This document shows positions 1 to 8,539 of a DNA stretch of 35,219 nucleotides, piece by piece. The position numbers and the translations under genes are program-made. The notes under the pieces are model-generated. The model did not search any database, was not told the DNA's origin, and saw only the letters and a list, made by a program, of their open reading frames with translations. Numbering within the stretch: position 1 is the stretch's first letter; every line of letters starts with the position of its first letter. This DNA is from an uncultured Alistipes sp. (lineage in GTDB: Bacteria > Bacteroidota > Bacteroidia > Bacteroidales > Rikenellaceae), in NCBI GenBank assembly GCA_944321955.1, contig CALUNG010000021.1, forward strand, positions 1 through 35,219. Reading direction: 5' to 3'.

Positions 1-74
1 GGTGTAATTGGTAGCCACGTCAGACTTAGGATCTGATGCCGAAAGGCGTGGGGGTTCGAGTCCCTTTATCCGCA
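1..74 (+). tRNA. tRNA-Leu (anticodon UAG), 5' end cut by the window
   Basis: The D-arm lies at 2-18 (GTG pairs with CAC), the anticodon stem at 20-24/32-36, and the 7-base loop at 25-31 holds the anticodon TAG at 27-29, which reads CUA and related leucine codons. A long variable arm (TGCC, GAAA, GGC at about 37-47) marks a class II tRNA, as expected for leucine. The T-arm is 50-54/62-66 with the loop TTCGAGT. The 3' acceptor strand TATCCGC is at 67-73 and the discriminator A at 74. About eight 5' bases (acceptor strand and base 8) lie outside the window. The next bases are CCG, so the CCA end is not fully encoded. Confidence 0.95.
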
Positions 75-80
75 CCGCAT

Positions 81-110
81 GGGAGCTTTCGAAAGATGGC
101 TCCTTTTTTT
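81..110 (+). terminator. Intrinsic terminator after tRNA-Leu
   Basis: GGAGC (82-86) pairs with GCTCC (99-103), with the self-complementary CTTTCGAAAG inside the loop, and is followed directly by seven T residues (104-110). It lies six bases past the tRNA and should end that transcript. Confidence 0.75.
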
Positions 111-314
111 GCAGGCCAACCGTAATGCTGCGGACGGATTTTTACATGCTGCCTTTTACTGGAAAGTCGTCGGAAGCATCCGCCGCGCGGCACATGCCGC
201 ACAAAAAAGCAATACCCCACCGAACGTATTCAGCCCGATCAGACTCATGGCACACAGGAGAGTCGCATATTGCATCGTGACGGATATCGGCCGTCGAAGA
301 TGACTACAGCCAAT
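111..314. other. Intergenic stretch with no supported gene
   Basis: Reading frames crossing this stretch are short, lack recognisable protein features, and either start inside the tRNA or continue antisense into the neighbouring regulator gene. I see no RNA gene, repeat or clear promoter here. Confidence 0.5.
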
Positions 315-350
315 AAAAAGGCTTCCCGCACTGAGGGGAAAAACCTTTTT
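315..350 (-). terminator. Terminator of the DUF6377-type regulator gene
   Basis: Read on the minus strand, AAAAAGG, a TTTTTCCCC arm and GGGAAGCC form an A/T-flanked hairpin: TTCCC 323-327 pairs with GGGAA within 335-340, and AGG 319-321 with CCT 344-346. A T run follows on the minus strand (TTTTTATT). It sits 20 bases beyond the stop of the minus-strand gene. The A/T flanks are symmetrical, so it could work in both directions. Confidence 0.6.
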
Positions 351-369
351 GACAACGTGCCGCGCACCG

Positions 370-2046
370 TCAATGGTGCTGCGGGTTGAAGGCACCGATG
401 GTCTTGATGCGCTCCTCGAAATCCTCGCGCGACACGACAGTATGGTTCTTGATCTTCGAGCGGTAGTTGTAGATTGTGGTGGTCGAATAGCGCAGCAGTG
501 CCGCAATCTTCGAGGAGTCGCGTATGCCGAGGCGTATCAGGGCAAAAATACGCAGTTCGGTTGTCAGAAGCTCACCCTTCTTGGGCTTTATGCGCGCCTC
601 GCTGTCGAGCAGAGAGTTGAAATCCTCGATGAACGTTGGATAGAGATGCAGGAACGTCGTATCGAAATTGTGGTAGAACTCCTCGAGTTCCCGCTTGTTG
701 GGTTCGGGCGAAGAGAACTCCTTGCGCAGCTCGGCGATACGTCCGTCGACAAGCATGCGACGTACATGACGGCGCGCACCCATGATCCTGTCGATATACT
801 CCGAACACATGGTCAGGAAGATGCCGATATACTCCTCCTTCACCTCGTTGGCCTCCGAGAGCTGGTCGTTGAGTGACAGCAGTTTCTCGTTGAAGCGGTG
901 CAGACTGTCATTCGAGATGTTGAGCCGCACATTGGCCTGCTGCAGCTGCATCCGCGCAAAGTTGAGCTTGCTGTTCTGGCGACGAAAGAAGAGCAGGCCG
1001 CCGACGGCCAACAGCAAGACAAGTCCCACCGATATGAAAAATGTATTGTACAGCAGTCCGACACGCTCCTGACGGTCGACATAGGCCTTCTCAATGCTGT
1101 ACATCACGGTCATGTCCTGCCACGGCCGCAGCCACGAATTGAAGAATCGGGCATCGTCCATAACAACGCGCACGTAACGCATGGCGCGTGTCACGTCATC
1201 GTCGAGCAGGGTGATGGCAAGGCTCTTGAGGGCCGAATTGTCGCGTATGGCCAGCCGTATGTCGGTCGTGGCGGCACGGGCATACCACAGCTGCGTGGCC
1301 TCACGGTCGTCGAAACGTTCGGCCACCAGAGCCATCATGTGCGCCGCAATGGCATAGTCGCGCGTCAAAGGCTGCTGTCCCTGACAGAAACGTCTGGCAT
1401 AGTCGGCCGCAAGTACATTCTCCTTGCGGTCGAGCGCCCGCCACAACCTGAACTGCAGATTGACAAGCGAATCGGCATCGGTATTGTCAATTATCTTGCC
1501 GGCATAATAGTCAGCAAGGGCGTGCGAACGGCGTTTCTGCACCGTATCGCGGGAATAGAGCAGCAACTCGTCGTTGAGCTTGTGACGGGCCGTATAGTAA
1601 TCGATCATCCCCACGCTGCACAGCGATGCGGTATCGACCTGATCCAGAAGGTTGGCTGCCTCGAGATATATGCCGGCCGAACTGTAGAGATACGAGAGCT
1701 GTATGCGGCTGCGGTCCTCAAGGGCGCGATCCCCCAACCTGCCGCAAAGAGCTATGTTCGAATAGAGATACTCGATCGCCGAATCGACCTGATAGGGGAC
1801 ATACTCGTCGATGAGCTGCTGGTTGAGCATCACGCGCTGATCGTCCGAAAAATCGGACTGGCCGAGAATGTTCTTCAGCGAACGGATGCGCTGTTCACGG
1901 CTTGCGATGTAAGTATCGCGGTTGTCTATCGCCGCATCCAGCCGTGCAAGCTCGGCATCGAGCTTGCCTCTCCTGCGTGAACAGGAGAGCGACAACAGCG
2001 GCATTACCGACAGAAGCAGCAACGTAAGTCTGAGAAGATATTTCAT
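370..2046 (-). CDS. Membrane-anchored TPR/DUF6377-type transcriptional regulator
   Basis: Probable one-component sensor and regulator of the divergent PUL, 558 aa. Residues 1-22 form a signal or anchor segment with a lipobox-like LSLSC. Residues about 25-325 are alpha-helical and TPR-like, probably periplasmic. A transmembrane helix spans about 331-354 and is followed by a coiled coil (about 357-405, rich in L, N and Q). The cytoplasmic C-terminus (about 493-533) reads as a LuxR-like helix-turn-helix (TTELRIFALIRLG, then TTTIYNYRSKIK). This architecture matches the Bacteroidetes DUF6377 family, recognised from the overall pattern. It lies head to head with SusC 1 across a 328-bp AT-rich region, the usual position for a PUL regulator. 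Its ligand is unknown. The start is the first ATG, after a TATCTTTG -7 box. The assignment as regulator is strong; the link to the glucan genes is inferred from position. Confidence 0.8.
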   Translation of the reverse strand: MKYLLRLTLLLLSVMPLLSLSCSRRRGKLDAELARLDAAIDNRDTYIASREQRIRSLKNILGQSDFSDDQRVMLNQQLIDEYVPYQVDSAIEYLYSNIALCGRLGDRALEDRSRIQLSYLYSSAGIYLEAANLLDQVDTASLCSVGMIDYYTARHKLNDELLLYSRDTVQKRRSHALADYYAGKIIDNTDADSLVNLQFRLWRALDRKENVLAADYARRFCQGQQPLTRDYAIAAHMMALVAERFDDREATQLWYARAATTDIRLAIRDNSALKSLAITLLDDDVTRAMRYVRVVMDDARFFNSWLRPWQDMTVMYSIEKAYVDRQERVGLLYNTFFISVGLVLLLAVGGLLFFRRQNSKLNFARMQLQQANVRLNISNDSLHRFNEKLLSLNDQLSEANEVKEEYIGIFLTMCSEYIDRIMGARRHVRRMLVDGRIAELRKEFSSPEPNKRELEEFYHNFDTTFLHLYPTFIEDFNSLLDSEARIKPKKGELLTTELRIFALIRLGIRDSSKIAALLRYSTTTIYNYRSKIKNHTVVSREDFEERIKTIGAFNPQHH

Positions 2047-2068
2047 GGGTCAGCAGTTTCTTTCAAAA

Positions 2069-2076
2069 CAAAGATA
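2069..2076 (-). promoter_or_regulatory. -7 box of the DUF6377-type regulator gene
   Basis: The minus strand reads TATCTTTG, an exact match to the Bacteroidetes -7 consensus TAnnTTTG, 22 bases before the start codon. I found no good -33 TTTG at the expected distance, so the promoter is only partly supported. Confidence 0.45.
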
Positions 2077-2266
2077 TTAAATTTCTTGAAATATCGTATC
2101 GCAGGCATTTCGACACGGTCCCGCCACGCATGTACGAAGCCCCATATTCATTTTCGCCAATCTACCTATTTTCCCGAATATTCAAGAGACAAAATATTGG
2201 TTACAAACAGCTTACGATTACATAAAATATTTATTGTCTACTTATTTCAATCTTTTTTTCCTTAAT

Positions 2267-2304
2267 CGCTCCGAATTTATTAATTTTAGATAAAATACGG
2301 AGCG
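2267..2304 (+). promoter_or_regulatory. Inverted repeat around a -7-like box before SusC 1
   Basis: CGCTCCG (2267-2273) and CGGAGCG (2298-2304) are perfect inverted copies. The pairing resumes inward with ATTTAT (2275-2280) against ATAAA (2290-2294), giving near-symmetrical arms of about 14 bases. Between the arms lies TAATTTTA (2281-2288), a 7-of-8 match to TAnnTTTG, with a poor T-rich -33 (TTTC around 2257) about 20 bases upstream. The site is about 70 bases before the SusC start. It could be the operator for the divergent regulator. The remaining intergenic DNA (2077-2266 and 2305-2374) is AT-rich with no gene. Confidence 0.45.
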
Positions 2305-2374
2305 GTTATATAAAAACATACCGACCTGATAAACCTATTTATTATAAACCTTATTAACTTCAAAACTTATCCGT

Positions 2375-5300
2375 ATGACAAGTTTCAACTCAAAACTGCG
2401 GCCTGAACGCCTGAACGGATATCGGACACTGCTCTTCACGGCACTGTTCATTCTCTTCGGGACGGCAGCAATGGCCCAAGAAGAGGTGACCGTCACTGGT
2501 ACCGTCACCGATCAGTCAGGACAACCGGTCATCGGAGCCACCGTAGTCGAGGATGGTACGACAAACGGTACGGCTACCGGCCTGGATGGCACTTACACGC
2601 TGAAAATCAAGGGGGGGGGAAGTTCCGCACCCACTTTGACCTACTCATCACTCGGATACGTTGACCAGAAGATTCCGGTAAACGGACGTACACTGATCGA
2701 CGTCAAGCTTACGGAGAGCGCCGTGGAACTCGATGCCGTAGTGGCAATCGGTTACGGTACCGTCAAGCAGAAGGACATCACCACTGCAGTATCCATCGTA
2801 AAGACCGATGACCTGGACCGCCGTCCGATATCGTCGGTATCGGCAGCCCTGCAGGGCAAGGCCGCCGGCGTACAGGTGGTTCAACCTAACGGAGCGCCTG
2901 GTCAGGGCATGGTCATCCGCGTGCGCGGAGCATCATCGATCTACTCGGCTTCGACCAACGAACCGCTCTTCGTTGTCGACGGAGTGCCCGTCGGCACCGG
3001 CAGTTCGGCAATCGCCTACCTCTCGCCCAACGAAATCGAGACCATGCAGGTCCTCAAGGACGCCTCGTCGGCCGCCATCTACGGATCGCGCGCCGCAAAC
3101 GGCGTGGTGCTCATAACCACCAAGCAGGGAAGCGCCAAGAAGGGACCAGAGGTTACGTTCTCGACCTATGTCGGCATCTCGCAGGTCACCAAAAACTACG
3201 ACGTGCTCAACGCCCAGCAGTACCGCGACCTCATGGAGGAGACCGGAGCCGTTTCGGGCCTGCCCGACGTAATAATGGACGTTACCGACTGGTTCGACGA
3301 GACCTACTCAAACGGTATCAACCAGAACTACCAGTTCTCCATATCTGACGGCAACGACAAGTCGTCGTACTACCTCGGCGGCGGTTACACCAGCGAAAAG
3401 GGTGTGATCAGGACAACCTCGGCCGACCGCTACAACGTCAAGGCCAGCTTCGACCGCAAGATCTTCAAGTGGCTGTCGGCAAGCGCCTCGACAACCTTCT
3501 CGCACTACTCCTCGAAGGGTTCGATCATCTCGGGACAGGGCGCCAACCGCGCCGGCGTGGTCGTATCGGCCATCACCACCCCGACATACGCACCAATATG
3601 GGATCCCGAGAACCCCGATCAGTTCTACAACAACTTCTACGGAGCCAACCTCACCTCCCCGCGTGAGAACATGGCCCGCACCGACTACGACAAGTACATC
3701 ACCGACCGCCTTATCCTGTCGGGCAACCTGAACTTCTTCCTGGCAAAGGGACTCACATTCAAGTCCACGGTAACCATGGACCGCTCGTGGGCGCACAACT
3801 CGACGTTCCTCGACCCAATCCGCACCACCCACGGACGTACCGAGCACGGAACGGCATCGGATACCCGTTCGGACGACTGGCGAATGGTCTATGACAATAT
3901 TCTCACATGGCAGGCCAAGTTCAACCGCCACAGCCTCGAGCTGATGGGAGGTACCTCGGCCACCGTTTCGGTATGGGAACAGCTGACGGGTTCGCGTTCA
4001 TACTTCTCGACCACCAACGGCAACGCCATAACCAATATCAACGGCGGTAACAACGGCGGTCTGCGCGGTCAGAGCGTCAGCAAGGACGAATGGTCGATCA
4101 TGTCGTACCTGGCACGCGTATCGTACAACTACGACGACCGCTACCTGCTGACAGCCAACTTCCGTGCCGACGGTTCGTCGAAACTGTCGCCCGGCAACCG
4201 CTGGGGCTTCTTCCCCTCGGTATCGGCCGCATGGCGCATCTCGCAGGAAAAGTTCCTCAAGGACGTGATGTGGATCAACGACCTCAAGCTGCGCGTAGGC
4301 TGGGGACAGACCGGTAACCAGTCGGGTCTTACATCCTACGGCTGGATGCAGCTCTACAACACCAACTACTACAACTGGACCGAAGACGCCTATACGCAGG
4401 CCGTTCCGACCGTAGGTTCGAAGAGCAACATCCAGAACAAGGACCTCACGTGGGAGACCACCACGCAGACCAACGTCGGTGTCGACTTCTCGGTACTCAA
4501 CAGCCGACTGAGCTTCACCCTCGATCTGTATTATAAATATACCAAAGACATGCTCATGAGCGTGCCGATGCCTTCGCCCTACCCCAACATCATCCGCAAC
4601 GAGGGCGAAATGTCGAACATGGGTATCGAGTTCCAGATATCGTCGGTCAACATAGCCCGCAAGGACTTCACCTGGACCACCGACTTCAACATCTCGGCCA
4701 ACCGCAACCGCCTCGAGAAACTCGACCTGCAACAGGTTTACTACTACGCCAAGACGGCCGACGTGGTCAACGACTTCGTCATCCGCATGACGCCGGGCCA
4801 GCCGCTGTCGAAGTTCTGGGGTTACATCTCCGACGGAGTTGACCCCGAAACGGGTGACCTCATCTACCGCGACATCAACGGCGACGGCGACATTACCCCG
4901 TCGGACAAGACGTGGATCGGCGACGCCAACCCGAAGTTCACCTTCGGCATGACCAACACCTTCTCGTGGAAGGGTCTGTCGCTGAGCATCCTGCTCACCG
5001 GTTCGTACGGCAACGACATCTTCAACGCCTCGCGTATCGAGACCGAAGGCATGTACAACGGCAACAACCAGACCACGACCGTACTGCGCCGCTGGCGTAT
5101 TCCGGGACAGATCACCGACGTGCCCCGCGCTACCACCGACGCCTACAACGTCAAGAACTCGACCCGCTGGGTAGAGGACGGTTCATACCTCAAGGTCAAG
5201 AACATCACCCTTTCGTACGACATCACCTCACCGAAACTCCGCCGAGCCTACATCGCACGCATACAGCCCTACATATCGCTGCAGAACTTCATCACCTGGA

Positions 5301-5440
5301 CCAAATATTCGGGTTACGACCCCGAAGTCAGCCAGTGGGACAGCGCCACGCAGATGGGTGTAGACTGGGGAACATACCCCAACGTACGCACGGTAGTGGT
5401 CGGACTCAATATTACCATGCAAACATCCTCTAAAAAATAA
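2375..5440 (+). CDS. SusC-type TonB-dependent outer-membrane transporter (PUL 1)
   Basis: Imports oligosaccharides across the outer membrane, powered by TonB; 1021 aa, a normal SusC length. A signal peptide ends near AMAQ (about residue 35). A carboxypeptidase-D-regulatory-like domain follows (about 38-115, with GTVTDQSGQPVIGATV and a SSLGY turn). The TonB-box/plug region starts at VVAIGYGTVKQKD, and the plug has the family motifs VRGASSI, PLFVVDGVPV and AAIYGSRAANGVVLITTK. The remainder is a beta-barrel ending in an aromatic-rich C-terminus. The SusD gene starts 5 bases after the stop, so the two are surely cotranscribed. Odd feature: nine consecutive G residues at 2611-2619 encode the end of a Lys codon and Gly-Gly-Gly (codons 79-82), where a slip would abolish the protein. 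The substrate, beta-1,6-glucan, is inferred from the enzymes next to it. Confidence 0.97.
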   Translation: MTSFNSKLRPERLNGYRTLLFTALFILFGTAAMAQEEVTVTGTVTDQSGQPVIGATVVEDGTTNGTATGLDGTYTLKIKGGGSSAPTLTYSSLGYVDQKIPVNGRTLIDVKLTESAVELDAVVAIGYGTVKQKDITTAVSIVKTDDLDRRPISSVSAALQGKAAGVQVVQPNGAPGQGMVIRVRGASSIYSASTNEPLFVVDGVPVGTGSSAIAYLSPNEIETMQVLKDASSAAIYGSRAANGVVLITTKQGSAKKGPEVTFSTYVGISQVTKNYDVLNAQQYRDLMEETGAVSGLPDVIMDVTDWFDETYSNGINQNYQFSISDGNDKSSYYLGGGYTSEKGVIRTTSADRYNVKASFDRKIFKWLSASASTTFSHYSSKGSIISGQGANRAGVVVSAITTPTYAPIWDPENPDQFYNNFYGANLTSPRENMARTDYDKYITDRLILSGNLNFFLAKGLTFKSTVTMDRSWAHNSTFLDPIRTTHGRTEHGTASDTRSDDWRMVYDNILTWQAKFNRHSLELMGGTSATVSVWEQLTGSRSYFSTTNGNAITNINGGNNGGLRGQSVSKDEWSIMSYLARVSYNYDDRYLLTANFRADGSSKLSPGNRWGFFPSVSAAWRISQEKFLKDVMWINDLKLRVGWGQTGNQSGLTSYGWMQLYNTNYYNWTEDAYTQAVPTVGSKSNIQNKDLTWETTTQTNVGVDFSVLNSRLSFTLDLYYKYTKDMLMSVPMPSPYPNIIRNEGEMSNMGIEFQISSVNIARKDFTWTTDFNISANRNRLEKLDLQQVYYYAKTADVVNDFVIRMTPGQPLSKFWGYISDGVDPETGDLIYRDINGDGDITPSDKTWIGDANPKFTFGMTNTFSWKGLSLSILLTGSYGNDIFNASRIETEGMYNGNNQTTTVLRRWRIPGQITDVPRATTDAYNVKNSTRWVEDGSYLKVKNITLSYDITSPKLRRAYIARIQPYISLQNFITWTKYSGYDPEVSQWDSATQMGVDWGTYPNVRTVVVGLNITMQTSSKK
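2611..2619 (+). repeat. Poly-G (9 G) tract inside the SusC 1 reading frame
   Basis: Nine G residues occupy the end of codon 79 to codon 82 of the transporter. Gaining or losing one G would shift the frame and stop translation early, before the plug domain. The tract is in frame in this copy. Confidence 0.85.
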
Positions 5441-5445
5441 CTGTC

Positions 5446-6987
5446 ATGAAAAAGATATTATCATATACCGCAGTTTTGCTTGCGACAGGCTTGACGTTCG
5501 GATCGTGCAGTCTGGAGAAGCTTCCCGAGACGGATTATCACGAATTCAACACCACAGGCACCGAGGATACCGAGACGGCCATAACCACGCGTGAGGACCT
5601 CGAAGGACAGCTCGCAACCATGTACAACTACATGAAGGGCGACCTGCAGACATACTGGTACCAGCTGACCACCATGGCCGAAGCACGTGCCGACAATGCT
5701 TACGGTGGCAACATGGGTGAAGCGAAGGTCGTGGCCGTAGAATCGAACAACATCGACAGCGACAACGAGTTTGCCGTCAACATGTGGAACTACTCGATGT
5801 ACGCCGTAGACTATGCCAACCAGGTCATCTGCAACATCGATACGGTCAAGGCCAACGACCCGACACTGACCGAAAAGGAGTATCAGGAGTGGCTGTCCGA
5901 GGCACTGGCCTGGAGAGCCTACATCTGGGTAAACTTCATGCAGATGTTCGGCGACATACCGATGCTGACCGAGATTCCGGAGGCCATCACCTCGGAGAAT
6001 GTCGAGGAGGTCTATCCGCTCTACTTCCCTTCGCGCGTATCGAAGGAGGAAGTCGCCGCGCAGATCATCGACGATCTCGAAAACTACGCCTGCAAGTATG
6101 CGCCCGACATGGATGCGACCAACAAGTTCAAGATCTCCAAGGGCTTTGCCTACGGCGTACTGGCACACCTCTACGCCATGCGCGAATTCCGTAACTGGGA
6201 GAAGGTAAAGAGCTGCTGCGAGGCCATCGAGTCGATGGGATACTCGCTCTGCGAGGACTACGGCGAGATGTGGGCATACGACGACAACATGGCCAACAAC
6301 AACACCAGCGAGTCGATTTTCGAGGTCAACTGGCCCAACCAGAGCTCCGGAAACTGGATCTGGATGATGTACCACCGCAACGCCTACAAGCCCAACGACA
6401 GTTACGACTGGGCCAAGTGGTGCACGCCGTCGCGCAACCTTACCGCCGCATACGATGCCGAGAATGACACCGAGCGCAAGAATGCAAGCATCATATACGA
6501 CGAGTGCACGTGGTCGTTCCACTATCCCAAGGAGGCATACGCCTTCATGCACAAGTGCCCGACCAACGTAACGCCCGTCTACGTGATGCGTCTGGCCGAG
6601 ATCAAGCTTCTGCATGCCGAGGCTCTGGCCAACCTCAACGATCCGGGAGGCGCCGCCGACCTTGTGGACGAGATACGTTCGCGCGCCGGTATCAAGCCCC
6701 TCACCGCACAGCAGCGCGGTTCGGCCGAGCTCATGCGCGAGGCAGTACTCCACGAGCGCCGTCTGGAGCTGGCGTTCGAGGGCTACCGCTGGTTCGACCT
6801 GATGCGTTACGGCGACGACTACTCCAAGCTCAAGCAGATATGCGACGGAGTGAACATTCCCGGTTCGGAGTCGTACGACTCGTACTATCAGGTACGCAAG
6901 CCCATGGATGACAACCATATCCTGCTGCCAATCCCGACCACCGTACTGGACAACAACCCCAACCTGCAACAGAATCAGGGTTATTAA
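5446..6987 (+). CDS. SusD/RagB-family glycan-binding lipoprotein (PUL 1)
   Basis: Surface lipoprotein that caps the SusC pore and binds oligosaccharides; 513 aa, typical for SusD. The signal peptide ends in a lipobox with Cys at residue 21 (TFGSC). The N-terminal half has the TPR-like helices (EWLSEALAWRAYIWVNFMQM and the FGDIPM segment after it). The C-terminal SusD/RagB domain is clear from YVMRLAEIKLLHAEALANL, RSRAGI, LHERRLELAFEGYRWFDLMR and the end HILLPIP followed by NPNLQQNQGY. It starts 5 bases after SusC and is followed 19 bases later by GH30. Many Trp and Tyr residues in the middle (QSSGNWIWMMYHR) could line the sugar site, but the binding residues cannot be assigned by eye. Confidence 0.96.
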   Translation: MKKILSYTAVLLATGLTFGSCSLEKLPETDYHEFNTTGTEDTETAITTREDLEGQLATMYNYMKGDLQTYWYQLTTMAEARADNAYGGNMGEAKVVAVESNNIDSDNEFAVNMWNYSMYAVDYANQVICNIDTVKANDPTLTEKEYQEWLSEALAWRAYIWVNFMQMFGDIPMLTEIPEAITSENVEEVYPLYFPSRVSKEEVAAQIIDDLENYACKYAPDMDATNKFKISKGFAYGVLAHLYAMREFRNWEKVKSCCEAIESMGYSLCEDYGEMWAYDDNMANNNTSESIFEVNWPNQSSGNWIWMMYHRNAYKPNDSYDWAKWCTPSRNLTAAYDAENDTERKNASIIYDECTWSFHYPKEAYAFMHKCPTNVTPVYVMRLAEIKLLHAEALANLNDPGGAADLVDEIRSRAGIKPLTAQQRGSAELMREAVLHERRLELAFEGYRWFDLMRYGDDYSKLKQICDGVNIPGSESYDSYYQVRKPMDDNHILLPIPTTVLDNNPNLQQNQGY

Positions 6988-7006
6988 CGGATAATACGAT
7001 CAGAAA

Positions 7007-8527
7007 ATGAAATACTCGATAAACGGAAACATACGACTACTGTTTCTCGGAGCGCTGGCCATGGGTTTGATCTGCTGCTCGGGCAAGAACAACGGCGACA
7101 ACCCCAAACCGGTGCCCGACCAGCCGGCCGAGCCTGCGGCCTCCGACGTGTACGCCTATGTCACCTCGGCCAACGGCAGCTTCCTCTTCCGTGAAACAGG
7201 CATCGACTACTCGAAAGTCTCGATGTCGCCCTACAAGGTGACGCTCGACCCGTCGACCACGTACCAGACGATCGACGGTTTCGGGCCGGCCGTGACCGGC
7301 GCCACGTGCTACAACCTGCTCAAGATGACACCGCAGGACCGCACCGCGCTGCTCAAAAAGTGTTTCGATCCCCAGACCGGCGCCGGCTTCAGCTTCATTC
7401 GCGTGCACATCGGCGGTTCGGACTTCTCGATGGACGAATATACGTGCTGCGACAGGGAGGGCATCGAGTTCTTCGCCATACCCGACATCGAAAAGGAGGG
7501 AATATTCCCCGTACTGAAGGAGATCCTCGAGATCAACCCCGAAGTCAGGATTCTCGGTTCGCCGTGGTCCTGCCCCAAGTGGATGAAGGGACAGGTGAAT
7601 GATCCGTCGAAGCCTTACGATTCGTGGACGAGCGGACGTCTCAATCCCGCCTGCTACGACGACTATGCCGAATATTTCGTGCAGTGGGTGACCGAGATGG
7701 AGGCCAACGGCTTCCCGATCTACGCCATCACCATGCAGAACGAGCCCCTCAACCACGGCAACTCCATGTCGCTCTACATGCCGTGGGAGGATCAGGCGGC
7801 CTTCGTCAAGCATCTGGGTCCCGCCTTCGAGAAGGCCGGAATCGACACCAAGATCCTCTGCTACGACCACAACTACAACTACGACAACGTCGCCGGTCAG
7901 GACAACTACCCGTTGCACCTCTATGCCGACGCCGAAGCATCGAAGTGGATCTACGGATCGGCCTGGCACAACTACGGCGGCGACGTGTCGGAACTCGACG
8001 AGATAGCCGCTGCGGCACCCGACAAGGCGATCTACTTCACCGAAGCATCGATCGGTTTGTGGAACTACAACTTCGAATCATGCGTGATAGTCGATTTCGA
8101 GTCGATATTCATGGGTACTATGAGCCGCGGAGGCAAGGGTGTACTGTTGTGGAACATGATGCTCGACGATCAGGGCAAGCCCTATCGTCCGGGCGGATGC
8201 TCGACATGCTACGGCGCCATCGAGATCAGCTCGTCGGACTACCGGACCCTGAAGTACAACAGCCACTTCTACGATCTGGCACAGTGCTCGAAGGTTATAC
8301 GTCCGGGAGCCGTACGCATCGGCGCATCGGGATACACGGCCGCAGGGCTTTCGTATCTGGCATTCCGCAATCCCGACGGTTCGATGGCTCTGGTAGCCCT
8401 GAACAACTCGAACGAGGAGCGCACGATCGCCGTTTACGAGACGGCCGACCGCTCTTTCAAATATGACATTCCGGCCAAGTCGATAGCCTCGTTCCGCTGG
8501 GGCATTCCGGCCGAAAACCAACTTTAA
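7007..8527 (+). CDS. GH30 endo-beta-glucanase lipoprotein (probable beta-1,6-glucanase)
   Basis: Retaining glycoside hydrolase of family 30, 506 aa. The signal peptide has a lipobox at Cys 23/24 (LICCSG), so the enzyme is probably on the cell surface. The (beta/alpha)8 barrel is recognised from TIDGFGPAVTGA, RVHIGGSDFS, ILGSPWSCPKWMKG and AITMQNEPLNHGN. The acid/base is Glu 246 in the NEP motif and the nucleophile is Glu 346 in YFTEASIG. A short C-terminal beta-domain follows (VALNNSNEERTIAV). Overall it resembles the GlcCerase-like GH30 subfamilies 1 and 3. A beta-1,6-glucanase role (GH30_3) is favoured because the order SusC, SusD, GH30, binding protein, GH3 is that of the B. thetaiotaomicron beta-1,6-glucan locus. 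Glucosylceramidase activity is the main alternative. Family is certain; the linkage is inferred. Confidence 0.92.
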   Translation: MKYSINGNIRLLFLGALAMGLICCSGKNNGDNPKPVPDQPAEPAASDVYAYVTSANGSFLFRETGIDYSKVSMSPYKVTLDPSTTYQTIDGFGPAVTGATCYNLLKMTPQDRTALLKKCFDPQTGAGFSFIRVHIGGSDFSMDEYTCCDREGIEFFAIPDIEKEGIFPVLKEILEINPEVRILGSPWSCPKWMKGQVNDPSKPYDSWTSGRLNPACYDDYAEYFVQWVTEMEANGFPIYAITMQNEPLNHGNSMSLYMPWEDQAAFVKHLGPAFEKAGIDTKILCYDHNYNYDNVAGQDNYPLHLYADAEASKWIYGSAWHNYGGDVSELDEIAAAAPDKAIYFTEASIGLWNYNFESCVIVDFESIFMGTMSRGGKGVLLWNMMLDDQGKPYRPGGCSTCYGAIEISSSDYRTLKYNSHFYDLAQCSKVIRPGAVRIGASGYTAAGLSYLAFRNPDGSMALVALNNSNEERTIAVYETADRSFKYDIPAKSIASFRWGIPAENQL

Positions 8528-8539
8528 AAAACCAAAACC

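Noticed and set aside
1-369. tRNA-Leu 3' end as an integration site (att) for a mobile island
   Set aside because: No integrase, no repeated copy of the tRNA end and no change in base composition across the window were seen.
5461-6969. 502-codon minus-strand frame opposite SusD 1
   Set aside because: It mirrors the SusD gene, is Val/Gly/Leu-rich without motifs, and SusD is certain on the plus strand.
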